Source: a virus. From it: 42,041 nucleotides of DNA. The notes under the pieces are model-generated. The model was not told where the DNA came from. It saw only the letters and a program-made list of their open reading frames with translations, and searched no databases. The stretch covers positions 1 to 42,041 of the IMG/VR virus record IMGVR_UViG_3300025011_000757. One strand, written 5' to 3'. Of the stretch, positions 1 to 5,403 are shown in pieces (position 1 is the first letter of the stretch; each line of letters starts with the position of its first letter). Position numbers and translations under genes: made by a program.

Positions 1-97
1 AAGCTAAAGACCTTGAAACTCCAATAATTTGTGCGGCTTCTGGAATGGTGTACGTACGCTTTTCAAAAACTTCTTTTGCTTCTTTTGTGTTGCCCAT
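1..97 (-). CDS. Excisionase-like helix-turn-helix protein (partial, 5' end)
   Basis: Only the first 32 codons are in the window; the gene runs leftward off the edge. The product begins MGNTKEAKEVFEKRTYTIPE and continues AAQIIGVSRSLA, which is the winged-helix/MerR-type DNA-binding motif of excisionase-family proteins (YTIPEAAQIIGVSRS). The ATG at 97-95 follows an AAGGAG about 10 nt upstream on the minus strand. It is the first gene of the leftward early transcript, diverging from the repressor at 374. In temperate phages such proteins bend DNA for excision or act as Cro-like regulators; which applies here cannot be told from the fragment. Confidence 0.7.
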   Translation of the reverse strand, partial: MGNTKEAKEVFEKRTYTIPEAAQIIGVSRSLA

Positions 98-118
98 GTC
101 CTTCTCTTCTCCTTATCT

Positions 119-133
119 CGTACACACTGTACG
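119..133. promoter_or_regulatory. Palindromic operator in the leader of the early operon
   Basis: CGTACA-CAC-TGTACG is an inverted repeat with 6-bp arms. It lies between the leftward promoter and the excisionase-like start, and shares its TGTAC half-site with the sites at 235-250, 255-268, 285-293 and 322-334. The likely ligand is the repressor encoded at 374; this is inference. Confidence 0.55.
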
Positions 134-225
134 CATTTAATGGTAAAAAAAATAGATTACCGCGCATTTTAGCCGTAAAGTATTTGTTTTTTGCGGCATG
201 TATATATTTTCTGGGCTTGGTTATA

Positions 226-254
226 ATATAACATCGTACACATATGTACGTCAA
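226..254 (-). promoter_or_regulatory. Leftward early promoter with embedded operator
   Basis: On the minus strand TTGACG (254-249) and TTATAT (231-226) are separated by 17 bp. The palindrome CGTACA-CATA-TGTACG at 235-250 fills the spacer, so a bound repressor would block polymerase. The promoter would drive the excisionase-like gene and the early genes beyond the left edge. Confidence 0.55.
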
Positions 255-312
255 GTACATTTTAGTACAGTTTATAATAAATAATACTGTACGTGCTAAG
301 GTGATGCCTATA

Positions 313-340
313 TGGACAAAACTGTACTAAATGTTATAAT
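313..340 (+). promoter_or_regulatory. Rightward repressor promoter
   Basis: TGGACA (313-318) and TATAAT (335-340) are separated by 16 bp. A TGTAC-type half-site, CTGTACTAAATGT at 322-334, fills the spacer, which suggests autoregulation of the repressor. Transcription would start about 25 nt before the AAAGGGAG ribosome site of the gene at 374. Confidence 0.6.
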
Positions 341-373
341 TGATTTAATGTCAATTTAGAAAGGGAGTTTTAG

Positions 374-1057
374 ATGGGCGCTAAAAAGGTGGCGATGCTT
401 ATAGAGGGTATAAAAGGGGATAAAACGTACCCCGAGCTACAGGCTGATGTCGAACGCATAACAGGCGTAAGGATTGGCTTGAGTTCGTTCCAGAAATATA
501 TCTATGGAACACGTTTTCCAACTTATGATACTCTCATAGCACTTGAGTCGTACGCGAAAAAGATAGATGCGAGAGTCCCGAGCATCGAGGATATCATTGA
601 AACAATGCAGGACGAGAGCATTTCATCGTTGCGACGTCTTCATGCCCCTAAAATAGTGCCTATGGACGGGGAAATAGAAATATACCAAATACCTATTGTT
701 GGGTCCGTACCAGCTGGTGGTCCTGTATTAGTCGATGAGAACTTAATAGGCCACGTCCCCATACCTTCCCTGTTTCTAAAAGATAGTCGAGACATATTTT
801 GCCTAAAAGTAAATGGAAACAGTATGATTGATCTCGATATTGAAGATGGTGATTATGTTTTAGTTCAACAGCAAAGTACTGCCGAAAATGGGCAAACCGT
901 TATCGCTAGGATAAACGGGGAAGTAACGGTTAAAAGATTCTACTTAATGAAGGATACCGTAAAGCTTGAACCGGCTAATAAGAAATTTAAGGCTATAAGT
1001 TCGCGCGATGTGGAGATAGTGGGCGTTGTTATTAAGGTTATTAAAGATATATTTTAA
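374..1057 (+). CDS. LexA/CI-type self-cleaving phage repressor
   Basis: The 227-residue protein joins an N-terminal DNA-binding region (about 1-70) to a C-terminal S24 peptidase domain (about 100-227). The self-cleavage signature is complete: an Ala114-Gly115 bond in SVPAGGP, Ser150 in NGNSMID and Lys187 in VTVKRF. Spacings between them are close to those of LexA. Family knowledge says RecA filaments stimulate cleavage, so induction would be SOS-linked. The N-terminal domain is not an obvious standard XRE domain, though LSSFQKYIYGTRFP could be its recognition segment. AAAGGGAG precedes the ATG. It is the maintenance repressor of the divergent switch; integrase follows 14 nt downstream, probably in one operon. 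Confidence 0.88.
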   Translation: MGAKKVAMLIEGIKGDKTYPELQADVERITGVRIGLSSFQKYIYGTRFPTYDTLIALESYAKKIDARVPSIEDIIETMQDESISSLRRLHAPKIVPMDGEIEIYQIPIVGSVPAGGPVLVDENLIGHVPIPSLFLKDSRDIFCLKVNGNSMIDLDIEDGDYVLVQQQSTAENGQTVIARINGEVTVKRFYLMKDTVKLEPANKKFKAISSRDVEIVGVVIKVIKDIF

Positions 1058-1071
1058 AGGAGTGACATAAG

Positions 1072-2307
1072 GTGGCCAAGACCAAGGTTGAAGATGAGGT
1101 TAATGCTAAGGAAAAACCAAAAACTAAGACCAAGCACAGAGGGCACCAAGAGGGAAGTATTAATAAGCGCAAGGATGGGAGATGGTCAGCACGCATCCAG
1201 ATAACTGATCCTATAACGGGGGAACGTAAGAGGCCGGAAGTATACGGTAAAACTCGTGCAGAGGTTAAGGATAAATTAACCAAGATGATGTCCGATCATC
1301 AAATGGGTATCAATATAGCTCCTGATAAAATAACCTTATCGACATGGATTGAGCAATGGTTAAATAATTATGTTAAAAAAGATGTTCGACAAGGGACTTT
1401 CGAGGGATATGAAACTTATTTTAGGAACCATATTAAAGACGAAGAAATAGGAAAGACATTATTAACAAAATTAACAACAAACGATTTACAGAAGTTCTAT
1501 AATAGTAAGGCTGAAAATGGTAGAAAAGATGGGAAACCTCTATCAAGAAACTCTATCAGATTAGTACATTTCGTTATTAATTCGGCCTTAAAACAAGCTC
1601 AAACAGAAGGGAATATCCCTCGTAATGTCGCTGAATTTGTGAGACTGCCCAATAATGATGAAATCAAGCAAAAAGATATGCGCGTATTATCGCCAGATCA
1701 AATAACAATTTTTCTTAACGGAATCCTAAATGAAAGACTTTATACTGCCTTCCATCTTGAATTAGGCTCTGGTATGAGAAGGGGCGAGCTATTAGCTTTA
1801 CGTTGGCAGGATATTGACTTAGAAACATGCGAATGCAGAATAGTCCGTTCATTAGTAAGAGGGGTTAGCGGGATTGTTCGTATAAACGAGCCTAAGACTA
1901 AAAAGTCAAAACGTAATATCATTCTTCCCTCTTCCGCGATTGATGCCTTAAGGATACACAAAGTAAATCAAACCAAAGAGAAAATGGCTAATCGAAAACA
2001 CTATGCAGAAAATGATTTGATTTTCTGCGATGAGTTAGGTGATTTTTTAAAGCCTGATGGATTCGTTAAGTCATATAAGAGATTATTGAAAAAATGTAAC
2101 CTTCCGATAATATCTTTTCACGAGCTCAGACACTCTGTAGCTACTGCATTATTGTCTAATGGAACGTCGGCAAAAGAAGTACAGGAGCTTTTCGGCCACT
2201 CAAAAGTCAATACAGTCCTAGATATCTATAGTCATGTTATCCCTGAAATTAAAAATAAAACTGCCGAATCACTTAATAATCTATTGCCGAAACAGGAAAT
2301 AAAATGA
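1072..2307 (+). CDS. int: Phage tyrosine integrase
   Basis: The 411-residue protein has the standard three-part layout: an N-terminal arm-binding AP2-like segment (about 24-72, GSINKRKDGRWSARIQI), a SAM-like core-binding domain (about 90-180) and a C-terminal catalytic domain. Catalytic residues are visible: Arg236 in GMRRGEL, His350 and Arg353 in FHELRH, His376 in FGHSK and the nucleophile Tyr386 in LDIYSH. Start is GTG with AAAGGAG 10 nt upstream. It sits between the repressor and a tRNA-Ala-derived att core at 2423-2472, so it most likely inserts the element into a tRNA-Ala gene. Repeats matching arm-type sites begin at its stop codon. Confidence 0.93.
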   Translation: MAKTKVEDEVNAKEKPKTKTKHRGHQEGSINKRKDGRWSARIQITDPITGERKRPEVYGKTRAEVKDKLTKMMSDHQMGINIAPDKITLSTWIEQWLNNYVKKDVRQGTFEGYETYFRNHIKDEEIGKTLLTKLTTNDLQKFYNSKAENGRKDGKPLSRNSIRLVHFVINSALKQAQTEGNIPRNVAEFVRLPNNDEIKQKDMRVLSPDQITIFLNGILNERLYTAFHLELGSGMRRGELLALRWQDIDLETCECRIVRSLVRGVSGIVRINEPKTKKSKRNIILPSSAIDALRIHKVNQTKEKMANRKHYAENDLIFCDELGDFLKPDGFVKSYKRLLKKCNLPIISFHELRHSVATALLSNGTSAKEVQELFGHSKVNTVLDIYSHVIPEIKNKTAESLNNLLPKQEIK

Positions 2308-2518
2308 CGCCATTTGACGCCATTTCTGACACCAACCCACGTAATATGTATTGGTATTGACATGGATGAGCTGGACAAAATGGACAAAATAGATGAAATT
2401 GCTACTAGATAATACCCTATTTCTAGATTCGCATTTTAGAGGCCAGCGGTTCGATTCCGCTTACCTCCACCATCTTTTAGACATTTTTCAAAGTAGTTTG
2501 ACACCATCTTGACGCCAT
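2305..2518. other. Probable attP: arm-type repeats on both sides of a tRNA core
   Basis: The 9-mer TGACGCCAT occurs at 2305-2313, 2315-2323 and 2510-2518; TGACACC(AT) variants occur at 2327-2333 and 2499-2507. They flank the tRNA-derived core at 2423-2472. Integrases with an AP2-like N-terminus bind such repeats beside the core. Repeats on both sides are expected of attP, whereas integrated attL or attR carries only one arm on the phage side. The assignment is inference from layout. Confidence 0.55.
2423..2472 (+). other. 3' half of tRNA-Ala (att core)
   Basis: The segment folds as a tRNA 3' half: anticodon stem CTAGA/TTTAG, 7-nt loop TTCGCAT (anticodon CGC), variable AGGCC, T-arm AGCGG-TTCGATT-CCGCT, acceptor strand TACCTCC, then ACCA. 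A T at position 70 of the acceptor fits the G3:U70 identity pair of tRNA-Ala, and the T-arm sequence is that of bacterial tRNA-Ala. There is no D-arm or 5' half upstream, so this is not a functional tRNA gene but the copy carried by an integrating element. Confidence 0.75.
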
Positions 2519-2533
2519 CTGAACAAAAAAGAG

Positions 2534-2570
2534 AGAACCGGAGCATTACGCTCCGGTTCTTAATCTTTTC
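2534..2570. terminator. Strong intrinsic terminator
   Basis: An 11-bp perfect stem AGAACCGGAGC/GCTCCGGTTCT with loop ATTAC is followed by TAATCTTTT. It would end rightward transcription from integrase. The stop codon of the leftward ORF at 2546 lies in the loop, so it may serve both directions. Confidence 0.8.
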
Positions 2571-2788
2571 ATGGACGGCTTTGGGTATTCTGTTATTCTT
2601 AAGCTGTCTCCATCTTCAACTACCATACAGTCATGTCCAAGTTTTAATTGTGCTAGGCAGAAGTTCTTATATAGAAGAGTTTTTAAACCACAATCGAGGT
2701 ACGCACTATTTATTATAACCCTGGGGCCACTAGATTCAATCAATCCTATAACTCCGGGGTCTAGATTTGCAGACTCAATTATAATCAA
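2546..2788 (-). CDS. Small protein of unknown function
   Basis: An 80-residue leftward ORF beginning MIIIESANLDPGVIGLIESS and containing CMVVEDGDSLRITEYPKPS. It reads like a folded beta-rich protein with no membrane segment, but I do not recognise the family. The start would be TTG, with GAGAGG about 14 nt upstream, which is a weak arrangement. Its stop lies inside the terminator hairpin at 2534-2570, as expected for a real gene end. An overlapping rightward ORF looks like a shadow. Confidence 0.4.
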   Translation of the reverse strand: MIIIESANLDPGVIGLIESSGPRVIINSAYLDCGLKTLLYKNFCLAQLKLGHDCMVVEDGDSLRITEYPKPSMKRLRTGA

Positions 2789-2886
2789 TCGGCCAACACT
2801 ATCCTCTCTCTATTTATTTAAAATAGCTAACTTATATATTACCACTGTTTAGTCGGAATTGTCCAAAGCAAAAGACAGAATAAACA

Positions 2887-3129
2887 GTGAATCGAAAAAT
2901 AATATACTTAAAATTTATCAGGGCCAATATCATCCCCCTCGTTATGTATCGGTTAACCTTTATGCTATTTTTATACTACACCTTTTTTGATGTCGAAATC
3001 GCAAGTAACTTGTCCTCTACCCTATTTATTTTAGGAACGATCATTCATATTTATAATGCGTTATGCTACTTTTCTGATAGAAGGAATTCAAGATTATACG
3101 TGGAATATTTTTCCTTGGTGATGAATTAG
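2887..3129 (+). CDS. Small membrane protein
   Basis: An 80-residue protein starting at GTG. It has two likely membrane segments (about 13-32, IIPLVMYRLTFMLFLYYTFF, and about 41-62) followed by a basic loop, DRRNSR. Its TAG stop shares one base with the GTG start of the XRE gene at 3129, so the two are probably translationally coupled. The ribosome site is poor and the upstream 100 bp are AT-rich. Function is unknown; pairing of a small membrane protein with an HTH regulator recurs in mobile elements. Confidence 0.5.
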   Translation: MNRKIIYLKFIRANIIPLVMYRLTFMLFLYYTFFDVEIASNLSSTLFILGTIIHIYNALCYFSDRRNSRLYVEYFSLVMN

Positions 3130-3314
3130 TGAATAAAATACGTGAGATCCTGAAGGCAAGAGGCCTTAAGCAGGAAGATTTGCAGAAGATGACAGGTATT
3201 GATCAAAGCACTCTGAGTAAGATTATAAACGGTAAAAAGGAAATAACCTTGACTACAGCAAAGAAAATATCGTCCGCACTCGGTTATTCTATCGAGTATA
3301 TCTGGCCAAGCTGA
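3129..3314 (+). CDS. Small XRE-family HTH regulator
   Basis: The 61-residue protein is almost entirely one XRE/Cro-type helix-turn-helix: ILKARGLKQEDLQKMTGIDQ then STLSKIINGKKEITLTTAKK. It has no oligomerisation or ligand domain. GTG start with GGTGAT upstream, overlapping by one base the membrane-protein gene before it. The terminator at 3300-3343 overlaps its last codons. Its target is unknown; the three 21-bp-spaced repeats 75 bp downstream are possible binding sites. Confidence 0.8.
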   Translation: MNKIREILKARGLKQEDLQKMTGIDQSTLSKIINGKKEITLTTAKKISSALGYSIEYIWPS

Positions 3315-3343
3315 AAAGTTAGGCCAGATTTTATTTTATTTTT
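3300..3343 (+). terminator. Intrinsic terminator after the XRE gene
   Basis: ATCTGGCC (3300-3307) pairs with GGCCAGAT (3322-3329), 14-nt loop, followed by a T-rich tract TTTATTTTATTTTTT. The left arm is part of the XRE coding sequence. Confidence 0.75.
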
Positions 3344-3388
3344 TAATCATTTTTAGGTATGATCGTTCATATTATTTATCATCCATGG

Positions 3389-3441
3389 TAACCCACCGTT
3401 CATACGCGATAACCCACCGTACGGCCACAGTAACCCAACGT
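3389..3441. repeat. Three iteron-like direct repeats with 21-bp period
   Basis: TAACCCACCGT at 3389-3399 and 3410-3420 and TAACCCAACGT at 3431-3441 start exactly 21 bp apart, two helical turns, so a bound protein would occupy one DNA face. The sequence between copies is not conserved. They could be replication iterons or operator sites for the XRE or ribbon-helix-helix proteins on either side. Confidence 0.65.
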
Positions 3442-3479
3442 CTTCCATTATACCACTCCGTCCACTTTCCTGACACTCG

Positions 3480-3506
3480 AAAGGAGGCTATCCACACGGA
3501 AAAGAA
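3480..3506 (+). repeat. Duplicated ribosome-site/leader segment
   Basis: This 27-bp segment (AAAGGAGG, ATCC, ACGGAAAAGAA) is repeated with few changes at 3679-3705, where it forms the translation start of the ribbon-helix-helix gene. The first copy is followed by no credible coding sequence, so it looks like the remnant of a duplicated gene start. The interval 3442-3680 holds no other gene; GACCAG/CTGGTC at 3548-3584 is a possible weak hairpin. Confidence 0.45.
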
Positions 3507-3685
3507 CCCTTTCAACCCCCTTACTCTCAAGTTTACCAATAAAAAGAGACCAGCAAACACACTCCTTGAAGTGTTATACTGGTCCCCGTTATTTCGGCAA
3601 ACCTTCATCAATGTGGTATTAAGTTGTATGAATTATATTAGAATTGTTCGCAAAAGTCAACACCCAAGAAAATTACGCAAAGGAG

Positions 3686-3910
3686 GTGATCCCCACGGAA
3701 AAGAAGCAAACATTTTGGGCAGACGAACCGATCAACGCAAAGCTCGCCGCCATCCCGAGGAGCGAGAAGAGCACAGTAATCAGGATGGCGCTGCGTCAGT
3801 ATTTCGGGATAACTGGAACTAGTAGGCCGGTGGAACCCATTACCCCGGATGATGCTCGACTCATAGCCCAGGAACTAATGCGCGAAAAGAAAAAAGAGCC
3901 CACCATCTAA
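3686..3910 (+). CDS. Ribbon-helix-helix (CopG/Arc-like) DNA-binding protein
   Basis: About 72-75 residues. The core FWADEPINAKLAAIPRSEKS followed by TVIRMALRQYFG matches the beta-strand plus two helices of a ribbon-helix-helix protein; a charged tail ends REKKKEPTI. The start is uncertain. A perfect anti-16S sequence AAAGGAGGTGATC lies at 3679-3691, yet no ATG follows. GTG at 3686 overlaps the ribosome site; the in-frame ACG at 3695 has ideal spacing. It heads the rightward cassette with the VirB2-like, peptidase and ATPase genes, where such proteins often control copy number, transfer or transcription. Confidence 0.6.
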   Translation: MIPTEKKQTFWADEPINAKLAAIPRSEKSTVIRMALRQYFGITGTSRPVEPITPDDARLIAQELMREKKKEPTI

Positions 3911-3962
3911 AGGATAGCAGACTCTTACGAACGAGCATTTTAAATTAAGTTAGCCCTCAGTC

Positions 3963-4022
3963 TTACATCTTTGAAAAAGCTAAAAGCGCTGTTGCTATTG
4001 TAAAGATTAACCAAGTGGGCAT
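3963..4022 (-). CDS. Possible 19-residue hydrophobic peptide
   Basis: An ATG with GGGGGG 8 nt upstream opens a leftward ORF encoding MPTWLIFTIATALLAFSKM, a single membrane-spanning peptide. Size and hydrophobicity resemble type I toxin peptides, but nothing else confirms translation. It occupies the otherwise empty interval 3911-4163. Confidence 0.22.
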   Translation of the reverse strand: MPTWLIFTIATALLAFSKM

Positions 4023-4163
4023 AGCGAAATCCCCCCTTCTTAGTCACTAGTTTAACCAAAAAGAGAGGATATATTCATGGGCGCAAGATCTCTAACTGCT
4101 GATGAATCAGCTTATGCCCGGGTACGCGCAAATATGCTATTCCACCCGAAAGGAGCCGTAATA

Positions 4164-4277
4164 ATGATTGAATTTCTTATTTTTATCACTCCTGGACTCC
4201 GGATCGCCGCTATCATCGCCGGACTGATAGCGGGATACACCTTCATTAAGAATAACAAAGGGGGAAACAAGAAATGA
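4164..4277 (+). CDS. Small single-span membrane protein
   Basis: A 37-residue protein, MIEFLIFITPGLRIAAIIAG then LIAGYTFIKNNKGGNKK: one glycine/alanine-rich membrane segment with a basic tail. AAAGGAG lies 8 nt before the ATG at 4164. An upstream in-frame ATG at 4077 also has a ribosome site (AGAGAGG) and would add 29 residues that do not look like protein; I prefer 4164. It overlaps the next gene by ATGA. Size and charge layout resemble small phage coat or T4SS accessory peptides; function unknown. Confidence 0.6.
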   Translation: MIEFLIFITPGLRIAAIIAGLIAGYTFIKNNKGGNKK

Positions 4278-4726
4278 AGAAGCCTATCATTGTCATTGAT
4301 CTAAGACCTCAAAGACTGGCGGAGAAAGCCACTGGAGTGATTCAAGACGGGATACACACCCTACGTCGAAAAGCTGTCTGTGGTGAACTCAAGGAAAGAT
4401 GCGCAGCGATTGCTGTAACTGCAGCCATCACAACGCTCACTCCATCCGCAGTTTTTGCCTACGTGCCAGGTACTATTATGATTAAGGCTCAACCGATCAT
4501 CCAAGTCCTTAAGGACGCGGCAGAGCCGTTAGCCTATGGAATGTACATATGGTCGGCAATCAAGTACATCCAAGGGCAACGTGGCGAGGCTAAAGAGATT
4601 TTCAAGGCTGTGACGTTTGGATTTATCGCAATCCAACTTCTCCCGTGGGCCTTTGATATCGTAAAAAGTGTTGGAGTTACTCCCACGACTGTACCTATAA
4701 CTCCTCCCCCGACTATTCCACGATAA
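4274..4726 (+). CDS. VirB2/TrbC-like membrane protein (putative pilin-like)
   Basis: 150 residues. A basic N-terminal region (1-43) precedes a hydrophobic, signal-like segment AAIAVTAAITTLTPSAVFAY (about 44-63). A second amphipathic/membrane region (about 76-96, LKDAAEPLAYGMYIWSAIKY) and a third (about 110-130) follow, and the tail is proline-rich (PTTVPITPPPTIPR). Hydrophobic segments after a cleavable leader resemble VirB2-like proteins of Gram-positive conjugation systems. Similarity is structural, not a confident family match. It is translationally coupled to the gene before and 12 nt from the peptidase gene after, so the three likely work at the envelope. Confidence 0.5.
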   Translation: MKKPIIVIDLRPQRLAEKATGVIQDGIHTLRRKAVCGELKERCAAIAVTAAITTLTPSAVFAYVPGTIMIKAQPIIQVLKDAAEPLAYGMYIWSAIKYIQGQRGEAKEIFKAVTFGFIAIQLLPWAFDIVKSVGVTPTTVPITPPPTIPR

Positions 4727-4738
4727 GGGAGGGTTATC

Positions 4739-5389
4739 ATGTTTAAAATGCTCACCTACCAAATTACTTCGAAGTTCGGGCAAATCGATAATTTTCATCC
4801 AAAACCACACTCGGGAGTGGACTTCGCCGCACCGGCTGGGACCTCGGCTCAATCCGTCACAAATGGAGTTGTTAGCAAGATCACAACGAACGATCAATGG
4901 CTGGGTAATTCCGTTCGGATAAACGGAACAGACGGCAAAGAATGGGTATATGGTCACCTCTCGAAGATCAATGTATCACAAGGACAGTCTATCAACTCAG
5001 GGGATATCCTAGGGCTAACTGGGGGAATACCGGGAACGCCGGGAGCTGGTCACAGCACAGGGGCTCACATCCATATTAGTACATTGGTAAACGGTCAGAT
5101 AGTGGATCCGACACCAGTATTAACCGCCGTTGGACAGACGGATAGCACTTGGATTGAGCGGCTTGCCACTTCCATAGTCGATAAACTCCTGCACGTTTTA
5201 AGCGCTCCTTTCCGGATGATGTTCGACGGCATCGGCAACCCGTTGAAAGACTCCTTAGATCCGTTCTTTATTATCTTGACCATAGTTTTGATTCTTCTTT
5301 CGATGTTGGGATCTCGTAGAGCCAAGAAATATACTTATTGGTCGATAAGCTTATACATCCTTACCAAACTAATAACTGCTTCGCTTTAA
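4739..5389 (+). CDS. Membrane-anchored M23 (LytM-type) peptidase
   Basis: 216 residues. The catalytic domain spans about 12-125, with the zinc motif HxxxD (His24, Asp28 in HSGVDFAAP), YGHLS (His73) and the HxH motif (His110, His112 in GAHIHIS). All metal ligands are present, so it should cut peptidoglycan cross-bridges. Two membrane segments follow (about 175-191 and 199-214). No N-terminal signal peptide is visible, so how the catalytic domain is presented outside is unclear. GGGAGGG precedes the ATG. Its place between a VirB2-like gene and a DNA-translocase-like ATPase suggests the local wall-opening hydrolase of a secretion or transfer apparatus. Confidence 0.85.
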   Translation: MFKMLTYQITSKFGQIDNFHPKPHSGVDFAAPAGTSAQSVTNGVVSKITTNDQWLGNSVRINGTDGKEWVYGHLSKINVSQGQSINSGDILGLTGGIPGTPGAGHSTGAHIHISTLVNGQIVDPTPVLTAVGQTDSTWIERLATSIVDKLLHVLSAPFRMMFDGIGNPLKDSLDPFFIILTIVLILLSMLGSRRAKKYTYWSISLYILTKLITASL

Positions 5390-5403
5390 GGAGGATTATG
5401 AAG

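Noticed and set aside
31-260. Open frames on both strands across the lysogeny control region
   Set aside because: They cover operators and promoters and overlap the excisionase-like start; no ribosome site.
2423-2472. Complete tRNA gene or tmRNA end
   Set aside because: No 5' half or D-arm upstream and no tmRNA-like features; the T-arm and U70 fit tRNA-Ala, so it is a partial copy.
3385-3611. CRISPR array from the TAACCCACCGT repeats
   Set aside because: Only three 11-bp units with 10-bp gaps; far too short for repeats and spacers, and no cas genes.
3385-3822. Long rightward open frame of 145 codons
   Set aside because: It runs through the iteron-like repeats and both leader copies, overlaps the RHH gene in another frame and has no protein-like pattern.
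4099-4105. CTGATGA, the conserved core of hammerhead ribozymes, with a GAAA later at about 4149
   Set aside because: The bases after CTGATGA and before GAAA cannot form stem II, and no stems I/III are visible; coincidence.
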